64,000 nt of DNA from Mucilaginibacter xinganensis. GTDB taxonomy: Bacteria > Bacteroidota > Bacteroidia > Sphingobacteriales > Sphingobacteriaceae. How positions within the stretch are numbered: the first letter of the stretch is position 1; each line of letters opens with the position of its first letter. The position numbers and the translations under genes were made by a program. This document shows, piece after piece, positions 43,786 to 51,894 of the stretch. Below the pieces are notes generated by a model. It worked only from the letters and a program-made list of their open reading frames with translations, was not told the DNA's origin and ran no database searches. Location: positions 310,001 through 374,000 of the forward strand of contig NZ_CP022743.1 of assembly GCF_002257585.1 (NCBI RefSeq), given 5' to 3'.

Positions 43786-45207
43786 TTAATGAGCCTCGCC
43801 TGTTTTAAACTCCACCATAGTATTTTGAACTGCATAGCCATCGTCTGTACGCATCATACTCCCGGCAATGCTCACCTGGTATTCAGTATTGGGTTGTAGC
43901 GCCACTTTCATAACTATGCTTTTGTTATCATTAGCAAAGCGGAACCCTAAAGGCTTGGGGTAATGCCCCGCCCCCTTTTTACCCGGGCCAAAAAAATATC
44001 GCACGCCATCCAGTCTTTTATCAAAATTGAAGGTTATTTCGGTAATCCCTGCGTTTACAGAGGAATCTCCTTTTTTAAATGGCTCAACCGATAGCAGCTG
44101 TGCACAATGCCGCAGGTAATCGTCGTCATAAGTATTTATATTTTGTGCTACCCCCGCATAAAATTTAACTATTTGAGGCATAAAACTTTCAAGGCTTGGG
44201 TAGGAGGCTCTTTGCTTTTCATATTGCCCCAATAAGTTTACTAATGGCCGCATCCAAACAAACCCCCTGGCCAACTGCTGCTTTAACTCCTTGTCAGCTA
44301 TCAATGTATCGGTTTCATGGGCATAAAGGTACCTGATCACAGCAGCCCTTACCAATGCTTCGTTCATCATGGTTTTCCATTCGCCATAAGCCTGCCGCCC
44401 CATTTTAGCTGCCTCTTTTTTATAAATAATTTCACCGGGCCCGCGCAGTTGCTGCTCATAATCATCGCCCAGGTAGTTAATAAACGAGTGGTTGAACTCG
44501 TGGATAAGCGTCGGCAGATACGATGCAATCCCATAAACTGGTGCCCCAGTGCTGTCAAATGTGCCTGAACCGATGATAGCGTAAACCTTTTTTTGTTGTC
44601 CGGGTAAATTCAAATGTGGTCCGTAATTGCTTCCGCCGTTCCCAAGCCCAATGATTATGTTGAAAGATTCATCAGGCGATTTCCCGAAAAATTTGTAATA
44701 CCAGTTCACGTCCAAATTTTTAAACAGCTCCAGGAACCGATCTTCGGCGGTGGCATACGCTGAGGCTTGTGCCTTGAAAAAAGCTTTACACCCGGCATCT
44801 TTATAAAACTGTTTTAAAAGGGAAACAAACTTTTCGGATGTAGCAACATTCCATCGCTTATCCGGTAATCCGACGGAAAAGGCTCCTATTGCATCCAGCG
44901 AAGGTGGCTGTTTAAGATGAACGGCCATACTCATCACAGCGTCGTAACCTATCCCGCTGCTATCCCGTAATGATTTAGCGAATTTGATGAGCGGATGGTC
45001 CGTAAATTGATCAAAATGCTGATGGATCTGCTTTACGTAATTAACGTTGTCTGTTGTATTATACTCAGGGTTTCCGGCTAACCTGAATACAATGCTCAAC
45101 AATTCTACCCTTTGGTCAACCCTGGGTAACTTTACCTCCCGGGCCGACTGCCCCAAGGCTGACAATGACAGGTAAATTCCTAAAATAAAAAGGCTTAGTT
45201 TTTTCAT
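43786..45207 (-). CDS. Exported DUF4932 putative metalloprotease with Ig-like tail
   Basis: A 473-residue protein with a signal peptide (ending SALGQ). Residues about 20-350 match the DUF4932 pattern, including TLIHEFNHSFINYLG with an HExxH-like HEFNH, and a downstream MMNEALVRAAVIRYL whose Glu may be the third zinc ligand. The last about 90 residues are a beta domain (TEITFNFDKRL...VEFKTGE) like bacterial Ig/CBM-type sandwiches. Peptidase activity is likely but unproven. Confidence 0.82.
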   Translation of the reverse strand: MKKLSLFILGIYLSLSALGQSAREVKLPRVDQRVELLSIVFRLAGNPEYNTTDNVNYVKQIHQHFDQFTDHPLIKFAKSLRDSSGIGYDAVMSMAVHLKQPPSLDAIGAFSVGLPDKRWNVATSEKFVSLLKQFYKDAGCKAFFKAQASAYATAEDRFLELFKNLDVNWYYKFFGKSPDESFNIIIGLGNGGSNYGPHLNLPGQQKKVYAIIGSGTFDSTGAPVYGIASYLPTLIHEFNHSFINYLGDDYEQQLRGPGEIIYKKEAAKMGRQAYGEWKTMMNEALVRAAVIRYLYAHETDTLIADKELKQQLARGFVWMRPLVNLLGQYEKQRASYPSLESFMPQIVKFYAGVAQNINTYDDDYLRHCAQLLSVEPFKKGDSSVNAGITEITFNFDKRLDGVRYFFGPGKKGAGHYPKPLGFRFANDNKSIVMKVALQPNTEYQVSIAGSMMRTDDGYAVQNTMVEFKTGEAH

Positions 45208-45326
45208 TTAATAACACATTAGGTAATAGGCAAAACAGTAAAACAATTTACCGTCGTTTTGAAAACATAGATATTTAGGTTACGCAAAAGTTTAATTGCT
45301 TTTTATAAAAACCCTATCGGCGTATA

Positions 45327-45368
45327 TTTAGAAAGAGCCATCCCCTTATCGAAATGGCTCTTTCTAAA
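45327..45368 (-). terminator. Terminator after the T9SS-tail protein gene
   Basis: A 15-bp perfect stem TTTAGAAAGAGCCAT with its complement and a 12-base loop, 39 bases past the stop codon. A/T ends would also serve the other direction. Confidence 0.8.
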
Positions 45369-45406
45369 TAAATCCTTCGCCGCAAACTATTCTTATCAAC
45401 GCTCAA

Positions 45407-46264
45407 CTATTCCTCTTTCATTATTCTTTTTAAAGAGATGCTTTTACCCTGCTTGATCTGCAGGTAGTAAATCCCGTTAAGCCCCAAGGCAAAGCTTTTA
45501 CTGAATGTGCCATTAACTGCCTTTTCGCTCCACAGGAACTTACCTTCACTGTCACTCAATTTAACTTCTGCCGGGGCTTTTGACAACAGGCTGAACATTA
45601 GCAAAACTTTTCCACTCGTAAATTGAGGAACCAGGTTAAGATCCTTAATTTCAAATTTCGGCCCTTCTACATAGGGCATTCTTTTCAGGTCATCGTCTGA
45701 TGCTTCAGAAACATGAAAACTAACACGAGTGCTAACGCCATCGTTATCAATATTTACATATTCAAAGCTCTGGCTGTTTTTGCGGTTGAAGCGCGGTGCC
45801 ATTGGCCCGTTAAATCTTCTCTCCCTCATTTCCATCCTGTCGCCTTCACCATCATTACCATGATAATTAAACGTCATTTCACGGTTCATCCGTTTCATTT
45901 TACCGGGGCGGGTATTCATAACGTTTCCCACGCTATCGTTAACAATAAATTTTTCAGTTATCACCTGGTCTTCATTTCCGTTTCCGGCCCTTTTCCTTTT
46001 TACTATCTCAACCCGCCTCAAATCTGCGCTGCCTGCTTTACCGCTGCGCAGGTTATTAATATCGGCTAAGGCATCCTGCTTTTCTTCGGCTGAAAGCTCC
46101 TTAATGTTTTTACCGTTCACCGTAGTATCTCCATTTTGGATCCTGATGTCGATATCCTTTTTTATTTTAATTTGCGCAAGTAATACCGGCGGTACGCCCA
46201 GTATCATGACCAGTGCAAACGAAAAAATAAATTCAAATCCGGGTTTAACTAAATGCTTTTTCAT
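45407..46264 (-). CDS. Exported protein with T9SS-type C-terminal sorting-like domain
   Basis: A 285-residue protein with an N-terminal signal/membrane segment (FSFALVMILGVPPVLLAQ). The middle is charged and low in hydrophobicity, Met/Arg/Asn-rich. The last about 75 residues (KVLLMFSLLSKAPAEVKLSD, LNGIYYLQIKQGKSISLKRI) resemble the Por-secretion type A tail, ending KRIMKEE. It could be exported by T9SS or merely share the fold. It is transcribed divergently from a histidine kinase/response regulator pair, which may control it. Confidence 0.75.
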   Translation of the reverse strand: MKKHLVKPGFEFIFSFALVMILGVPPVLLAQIKIKKDIDIRIQNGDTTVNGKNIKELSAEEKQDALADINNLRSGKAGSADLRRVEIVKRKRAGNGNEDQVITEKFIVNDSVGNVMNTRPGKMKRMNREMTFNYHGNDGEGDRMEMRERRFNGPMAPRFNRKNSQSFEYVNIDNDGVSTRVSFHVSEASDDDLKRMPYVEGPKFEIKDLNLVPQFTSGKVLLMFSLLSKAPAEVKLSDSEGKFLWSEKAVNGTFSKSFALGLNGIYYLQIKQGKSISLKRIMKEE

Positions 46265-46389
46265 AATGGGGTATGTTTGTTTAAAGTTAAGTAACTTTAA
46301 TGGGGTTTTTGTTATTGTTTGCGCACATAAAAGTTACCTTGGGCTGGCTAATTTTACCCATCAAATTTAACAAACAACTATATTTCAAG

Positions 46390-46428
46390 TTGTTAAACAC
46401 AGGTTATAAATTGTTAAATATTGTTAAA
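46390..46428 (+). repeat. Three TTGTTAAA direct repeats upstream of kinase operon
   Basis: TTGTTAAA occurs at 46390-46397, 46411-46418 and 46421-46428 in the divergent promoter region. Such spaced copies could bind the response regulator encoded downstream. Confidence 0.4.
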
Positions 46429-46454
46429 AACAAAATAGCTGCCCTTATTTAAAA

Positions 46455-46462
46455 TATTTTTG
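46455..46462 (+). promoter_or_regulatory. -7 promoter element TATTTTTG of kinase gene
   Basis: TATTTTTG fits TAnnTTTG and ends nine bases before the ATG at 46472. No TTG at the expected -33 position; the TTGTTAAA copies lie further upstream. Confidence 0.45.
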
Positions 46463-46471
46463 TTTTTTACG

Positions 46472-48283
46472 ATGAGAAAAAGAAGTATTGCACTTATTAT
46501 CGGGTTAATGGGGTTTGCGCTTTTGGGCGTAATAACTATGCAATTGTACTTTTTGAGCCAGTCGTACCAATTACAGAGCGAACTTTTTGACCGTTCTGTT
46601 AATGAGGCACTTAACAATGTTGTAGCCAAAGTAACTCGGCACGATGCCTTAAACTTTTTAAACGCAAAGACCCGGATGCGGAATAAAGTAAATACTGTAT
46701 GGAAAAGCAACACCCTTGATAATAACGGCAATCTTGATAATAACATAACAAAAAGTCTTTCAAAAAAGAAGCTTTCATACCGTCAAAAAAAGCTGGCCAT
46801 ATTGCGCGACAGCCTGCGCAGGCTTATCCTTAATAAAAAAATGGATGATGAATTTGACCGGCTAACACAGGGTGGCAAATTTGATTTGCAATTCCGTTTC
46901 GAAGAATTTACTGATGAACTTGGTATCACTCATCAGCGAATTACCCCGGAGTTGGTAAAGATTCCGCACACGTCATTAAAACGAAAGCTGCATAAATATG
47001 ATACGGTAAAATATTTATACAGCGACCCCCAGTTTGGTAAGCAGGTAATTTCGGTGCCACATATTAATGCCGAATGGGCCCGGGTGCAGGACAGGAAGTT
47101 TAAAGAAAGACAACTGAACGAAGTAAGAAAACTACTTGAAAATGATTCTTTGCAAAACACTCCCCAGAGCAATGGCAAAACAGCAGTAATTGCTAACCTG
47201 GCAGAAGAATATGGAAAATATGGCGAACCTTTAAAACTACGCCTTGACCCATATTGGATTGATACCCTGCTTAGGTTTGAATTAAGAAATAAAGGAATTA
47301 ATTTACCAATCAGCTATGAGGTTTCCCTGGCAAATAAGGACTCGGTAATTTTTTCAAAAGCCAATGATGTTTCCGGCGCTAAACCTGAATTTACGGGTAT
47401 GAACATTTATCAGACGCCCATATTCAGTAAGGACGTGATCAACGATCCTGGTATTATCAGGCTTGCTTTCCCGCAAAGAAGTATGTTGCTATTAAACAAG
47501 ATGATGGCTTCATTAGCTACTACAGGCGGGTTGCTGCTGGTGCTGATATTTTGTTTCGGATACACCATATTCTCCATCCTTAAACAAAAAAAGGTGGCCG
47601 AAATGAAAACCGATTTCATTAACAACATGACCCATGAGTTTAAAACACCGGTATCAACCATAATGATTGCCAGCGAAGCACTGAAAGACAATGAAATTGC
47701 GCAGGATAGAAGTCGGGTTGCCCGGCTTGCAAATATTATTTACGAGGAGAACGAGCGCCTGGGCAGTCATATTGAACGGGTACTAAATATCGCACGAATT
47801 GAAAAAAACGACTTTAAGCTGGATAAAAAGCCTATTGATGTAAACGAAATGATAGCTGTAGTTGTTGATAGCATGGCGCTTAAACTCCAAAAAAACAACG
47901 CTGTTATCGCGATGCAGCTGGATGCCGAAAATGCGATAATCAGCGCTGATGAGCTACATTTTTCGAACGTTATTTATAACCTTATTGATAACGCCATTAA
48001 ATACAGCGTTGAAAAGCCTGATATAACTATAACTACCTTAAACAAAAACGGGCAGGTAATTATTAAGGTGGCAGATAAAGGCGTTGGGATGAGCCGCGAT
48101 CAGCAAACAAAAATATTTGAACAGTTTTACCGGATTCCTACCGGCAACCTGCACGATGTTAAGGGCTTCGGGCTGGGCTTAAGCTATGTAAATACGGTTG
48201 TGAAACGCCTTAACGGGATAATAAGCGTACGCTCTGAAAAAGAAAAAGGATCGGAGTTCGAACTGAAATTTCACCTGGCGTAA
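46472..48283 (+). CDS. Two-component sensor histidine kinase
   Basis: A 603-residue kinase with TM1 at about 8-28, a large periplasmic domain of some 310 residues, TM2 near 348-370, H-box MTHEFKTPVSTIM (His about 386), N-box NVIYNLIDNAIKYS, and ATP-lid motifs DKGVGMSRDQ and GFGLGLSYV. The ATG at 46472 is preferred to a TTG at 46460 that overlaps the -7 element. The response regulator gene follows after 144 bases. The signal is unknown; the large, charged sensor may detect an envelope polymer or protein. Confidence 0.93.
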   Translation: MRKRSIALIIGLMGFALLGVITMQLYFLSQSYQLQSELFDRSVNEALNNVVAKVTRHDALNFLNAKTRMRNKVNTVWKSNTLDNNGNLDNNITKSLSKKKLSYRQKKLAILRDSLRRLILNKKMDDEFDRLTQGGKFDLQFRFEEFTDELGITHQRITPELVKIPHTSLKRKLHKYDTVKYLYSDPQFGKQVISVPHINAEWARVQDRKFKERQLNEVRKLLENDSLQNTPQSNGKTAVIANLAEEYGKYGEPLKLRLDPYWIDTLLRFELRNKGINLPISYEVSLANKDSVIFSKANDVSGAKPEFTGMNIYQTPIFSKDVINDPGIIRLAFPQRSMLLLNKMMASLATTGGLLLVLIFCFGYTIFSILKQKKVAEMKTDFINNMTHEFKTPVSTIMIASEALKDNEIAQDRSRVARLANIIYEENERLGSHIERVLNIARIEKNDFKLDKKPIDVNEMIAVVVDSMALKLQKNNAVIAMQLDAENAIISADELHFSNVIYNLIDNAIKYSVEKPDITITTLNKNGQVIIKVADKGVGMSRDQQTKIFEQFYRIPTGNLHDVKGFGLGLSYVNTVVKRLNGIISVRSEKEKGSEFELKFHLA

Positions 48284-48427
48284 CATGATCCATGAACCGG
48301 AATTTAGACTTCAGCATCAGAAAAGCTCAAATAGAATACACTAATACTTATAAAATACTACTGATAACCTTAAAATACACGCATTCGGAATTTCGGGTCT
48401 TCCGGCCTTCCGAACCAGAAAAGCATC

Positions 48428-49120
48428 ATGAAAAAAATACTATTGGTTGAGGATGATCCGAATTTAGGCTTACTGTTACAGGATTACCTGCAGCTGAAGG
48501 GAAAGTTTGATGTTGTTTTATGTAAGGATGGAGAAGAAGGTTTACGGACATTTACCAAACACACCTTTGATCTGCTGATCCTTGATGTGATGATGCCCAA
48601 AAAAGATGGATTTACCCTGGGAAAGGACATCAGGAAGATCAACGCCCATGTACCTATAATTTTTGCCACAGCAAAAGGTATGATAGAGGATAAGACCCAG
48701 GCCTTTAACCTTGGCGGTGATGACTACATTACCAAGCCCTTCCGTATCGAGGAGTTACTGCTCCGCATAAACGCCCTGCTAAAACGCACCAGCAATTCGG
48801 AAAAGCACGAGGAGGAAAAGCAAACCACCTTTAAGCTGGGCCGCTACACCTTTGATTACACGGCACAACTGGTTACCATTGGTGATACCCAACAAAAACT
48901 ATCTACCAAAGAAGCTGAATTGCTGCGCTTGCTCTGTATCCGCAAAAACGAGGTCCTTACCCGTGAAGAAGCATTGCTTAACATTTGGCATGATGATAAT
49001 TACTTTAATGGCCGTAGTATGGACGTTTTTTTAAGCAAAATAAGAAAATACCTGCGTGACGACCCCTCTGTAGAGATCATCAACGTGCACGGGCGTGGGT
49101 ATAAGCTGCTCATTAATTAA
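48428..49120 (+). CDS. OmpR-family response regulator
   Basis: A 230-residue regulator. The receiver has acidic pocket VEDDPN, phospho-acceptor Asp in LLILDVMMPKKDGF, switch Thr/Ser in IIFATA and Lys in YITKPF. The winged-helix domain shows LSTKEAELLRLLCIRKNEVL and FLSKIRKYLRDDPSVEIINV. It is the partner of the kinase just upstream. Targets may include the divergent exported-protein gene and itself through the TTGTTAAA copies. Confidence 0.94.
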   Translation: MKKILLVEDDPNLGLLLQDYLQLKGKFDVVLCKDGEEGLRTFTKHTFDLLILDVMMPKKDGFTLGKDIRKINAHVPIIFATAKGMIEDKTQAFNLGGDDYITKPFRIEELLLRINALLKRTSNSEKHEEEKQTTFKLGRYTFDYTAQLVTIGDTQQKLSTKEAELLRLLCIRKNEVLTREEALLNIWHDDNYFNGRSMDVFLSKIRKYLRDDPSVEIINVHGRGYKLLIN

Positions 49121-49275
49121 TGCAGACACCGCTAATTGCTTTATCGAACCTCATCATTTCCCCAGCCAAAGCCGTCAAAAAGCAGAATCGAGCATTGCTG
49201 TATCGTGACACCTGATTAGCTGAAAATCTATGAAAGATGGTGGACATTTGCAATGATAATTTAAAATAATATCAT

Positions 49276-49428
49276 CTAATTGGTCTTTTCCGGCTTAGCC
49301 CGGTTTTTCGGAAATGCAGGGTCGTAATAGGGATCTTTGCTTTTAAGATCGTTGAAAGTCATATCAATGCTCTTGTGAAATTTCTCCGTGTTGAACAAAG
49401 TCATGACCAGTAGAGATGGTTTGAACAT
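49276..49428 (-). CDS. Small unknown protein in nucleotidyltransferase operon
   Basis: A 50-residue frame (MFKPSLLVMTLFNTEKFHKS...) starts one base after the stop of the nucleotidyltransferase gene and ends PKNRAKPEKTN. It is charged and Pro-rich at its end. The one-base spacing equals that of the upstream junction, which argues for a real third gene. An internal ATG would give a 42-residue form. No family recognised. Confidence 0.5.
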   Translation of the reverse strand: MFKPSLLVMTLFNTEKFHKSIDMTFNDLKSKDPYYDPAFPKNRAKPEKTN

Positions 49429-49429
49429 G

Positions 49430-49888
49430 TTATGCCCCGCCTAAATTTTCAAGATCGTTTATATCTTTAGCTCGGCCCGATGCCCTTTTTGCATTTATCA
49501 GATCCTGTAAAAAAATTGTTTTTATTGGCAGACTGTCTTCTTCGAAATAAATAGCCTTTGAATAACACGCTTCAAATGCCATACCCTTTACGCGTACCAT
49601 GATATCAATAGAGGATGGAGGATTTCCAAATGTGAAAACATCCCATATCGGGTGATTCAAAAAGGAATCTTCTGTCATATCAAACATTGGCATACCAAAA
49701 TCATAAAATGCCGCTTTTAACTTTTCATAGTTTTCGACGGTTCGTTCCACCCAGATATCCATATCACCAGTCGTTCTTGTATATCCGTGTAGAATAACTG
49801 AATAACCGCCGACGAGAATATATTTTACCTCACATTTATTTAGTGAGCGGATAAAGTCTCTAAAATCGTCGTTAAAAATATTCCCCAT
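49430..49888 (-). CDS. Minimal nucleotidyltransferase (DUF6036/MNT type)
   Basis: A 152-residue polymerase-beta-like nucleotidyltransferase. The motif VGGYSVILHGYTRTTGDMDI has the GG and the DxD metal ligands; a third Asp is in SSIDIMVRV. The C-terminal KRASGRAKDINDLENL is typical. All catalytic residues are present. The ATG at 49888 lies one base after the preceding stop. Families of this kind act as antitoxins or toxins by adding nucleotides to proteins or tRNA, or modify antibiotics; which applies here is unknown. Confidence 0.88.
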   Translation of the reverse strand: MGNIFNDDFRDFIRSLNKCEVKYILVGGYSVILHGYTRTTGDMDIWVERTVENYEKLKAAFYDFGMPMFDMTEDSFLNHPIWDVFTFGNPPSSIDIMVRVKGMAFEACYSKAIYFEEDSLPIKTIFLQDLINAKRASGRAKDINDLENLGGA

Positions 49889-49889
49889 A

Positions 49890-50096
49890 TCAATCCCGTC
49901 CCCTTGCCCTAAAAACAGTCCGGTCAAGCCTGGGAGGGTTATTTTCCGGATAATTGTAGGCTACACTGTTCAAATAATTAGCTATACGTAATCTTTCCTG
50001 CCATGTTAACGACCGGTAATATTCAGCCTGTCTCCTAACGGCTTCTTCTGCGGTTTGTGCTTTAAACGCGGTCCTGTCTAAACGATACTCGCTCAT
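49890..50096 (-). CDS. 68-residue protein with repeated LDRTxFxA ends
   Basis: The start at 50096 gives 68 residues. The sequence opens MSEYRLDRTAFKAQ and closes PPRLDRTVFRARGRD, so the same motif LDRT(A/V)F(K/R)A frames a helical core with SLTWQERLRIANYLNSVAY. I recall similar small proteins next to nucleotidyltransferase genes in other Bacteroidota but know no function. It is the first gene of a three-gene operon with one-base spacings and may be the protein substrate or partner of the enzyme. Confidence 0.8.
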   Translation of the reverse strand: MSEYRLDRTAFKAQTAEEAVRRQAEYYRSLTWQERLRIANYLNSVAYNYPENNPPRLDRTVFRARGRD

Positions 50097-50262
50097 AACC
50101 CAAATATACTCCAAATTAATTACCCCTTGTAACAACTTTGTTAAAGCCCTTTTTAAGTTTTGCAGTTTTTAATAAATAAGTTTGTTAGCAACTGACAACA
50201 TTATTAACTGTGAAATTATTACAGCCAGCCCCCAAACTGTAATACTTCAAAAAACTGATCGA

Positions 50263-51825
50263 ATGAAAATAAAATTACTTTACTCCTGCCTGCTTTTGGC
50301 AGCAGCGGGCTCTGCATTTGCCCAGGACACGCCGGATCCGGCGATGGTTCAAAAAATTCGCGAAGAGGGCCTTAACCATTCAAAAGTGATGGATATTGCC
50401 TATCATTTAACAGATGCTTCAGGTCCGCGATTATCTGGTTCTCCGGGTTTAAAACGCGCACAGGACTGGGCGGTAAATGAGCTTAAAACCTGGGGCATGG
50501 TTAACGCCAAACGCGAGGCCTGGGGTAAATTCGGCAAAGGCTGGGAAGTTCAGAAAAACTATGTGGCTATGACCGCGCCTTATTACCATGCGCTTATTGC
50601 CATCCCTAAAGCGTGGACCCCTGGCACTAACGGACCAATAAAAGGCGATGTGATTTTGGTTAAAGCGGATACGCTTACTGATCTTGATAAATATAAAGGC
50701 ACGCTAAAAGGGAAAGTAATAATATTTGACACCAAGCCCGGTGTTGAAAGAACATTTAAGGCTGATGGCATCCGTTATACTGATGAGCAACTGGATGAAA
50801 TGGCCAAAGCAAAGCCGCAGGCGCCGGGCGCACAGCGCAGGGGTGGCCCTAACTCACCGCAATTTACAGCCATGCAAAAAGCGCGTGCCTTGCGTGCTGC
50901 AATCAATACATTTTTACAGGGAGAAAGTGTTGGCCTTGTTTTAACCCAGGCGCGCGGCAGCGACGGAACGGTATTCACAACTAACGGTGCATCCTATGCA
51001 GATACCGCTAAAGCCGTTTCGCCTGAGCTGGAAACCAGCGGGGAAGACTTCCAGCGCATTTTGCGCCTGGTGAAAGCGGGTGAAAAAGTAAGTATTGAAG
51101 CCGATATAAAAACCCAGTTCTTTACTGATGACCTGCAGGGGTATAACGTGGTGGGTGAAATTACAGGGACTGATAAAAAGCTGAAAGAACAGGTGGTAAT
51201 GATAGGGGGACACCTTGATTCGTGGCATGCAGCTACCGGCGCTACCGATAATGCCGCCGGCAGTGCGGTAATGCTTGAAGTAATGCGCATTTTAAAAGCG
51301 GTTAACTTTCACCCGCGCCGTACCATCAGAATAGCTTTGTGGAGTTCGGAAGAGCAGGGGTTATTTGGTTCGCGCGGTTATGTATTTAATCATTTTGGCG
51401 ACCCAAAAACAATGGAGCTGAAACCGGAACAATCCAAAGTTTCTGCTTACTATAACCTTGACAACGGCAGCGGTAAATTGCGCGGCATTTATTTGCAGGG
51501 CGATTCTTTGGCCGGCCCGATATTTAAAGCCTGGCTGCAGCCATTCAAAGACCTGGGTGCGGCCACTGTTACCATCAGTAATACAGGCAGTACTGATCAT
51601 GTATCATTTGATGCGGTAGGAGTACCCGGCTTCCAGTTTATCCAGGATCCGCTTGACTATGGTTCGCGTACACACCACAGCAACCAGGATACCTATGACA
51701 AGCTGAGCGAGGACGATTTAAAACAGGCGGCCACAATTGTTGCCTCATTTGTTTACAACACCTCGCAGCGAGATGATATGATTCCGCGCAAAGAGCTGCC
51801 AAAACCTCAGCCCACAAGAAACTAA
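50263..51825 (+). CDS. Exported M28 family metallopeptidase
   Basis: A 520-residue protein with a signal peptide (MKIKLLYSCLLLAAAGSAFAQ); the ATG at 50263 is chosen for it. A PA-like insert precedes the M28 domain with zinc ligands in GGHLDSWHAATGATDN, SSEEQGLFGSRGY, TDHVSFDAVG and SRTHHSNQDTYD. It should be a periplasmic or secreted aminopeptidase or carboxypeptidase. A stretch PQAPGAQRRGGPNSPQF in the PA region is a low-complexity insertion. Confidence 0.92.
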   Translation: MKIKLLYSCLLLAAAGSAFAQDTPDPAMVQKIREEGLNHSKVMDIAYHLTDASGPRLSGSPGLKRAQDWAVNELKTWGMVNAKREAWGKFGKGWEVQKNYVAMTAPYYHALIAIPKAWTPGTNGPIKGDVILVKADTLTDLDKYKGTLKGKVIIFDTKPGVERTFKADGIRYTDEQLDEMAKAKPQAPGAQRRGGPNSPQFTAMQKARALRAAINTFLQGESVGLVLTQARGSDGTVFTTNGASYADTAKAVSPELETSGEDFQRILRLVKAGEKVSIEADIKTQFFTDDLQGYNVVGEITGTDKKLKEQVVMIGGHLDSWHAATGATDNAAGSAVMLEVMRILKAVNFHPRRTIRIALWSSEEQGLFGSRGYVFNHFGDPKTMELKPEQSKVSAYYNLDNGSGKLRGIYLQGDSLAGPIFKAWLQPFKDLGAATVTISNTGSTDHVSFDAVGVPGFQFIQDPLDYGSRTHHSNQDTYDKLSEDDLKQAATIVASFVYNTSQRDDMIPRKELPKPQPTRN

Positions 51826-51834
51826 TTAAAGTAC

Positions 51835-51882
51835 AATAACGAATGATAAAGGAGCTGTTACTTCATCATTCGTTATTTTTTC
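51835..51882. terminator. Bidirectional terminator, M28 / beta-CASP genes
   Basis: A 13-bp perfect stem AATAACGAATGAT with its complement, 17-base loop and TTTTT on the plus strand, between convergent genes. Confidence 0.88.
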
Positions 51883-51894
51883 CGAGGGTTTGTT

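Noticed and set aside
45713..46069. 118-codon plus-strand frame opposite the T9SS-tail gene
   Set aside because: It is antisense to a gene with signal peptide and recognisable tail, and its translation has no support.
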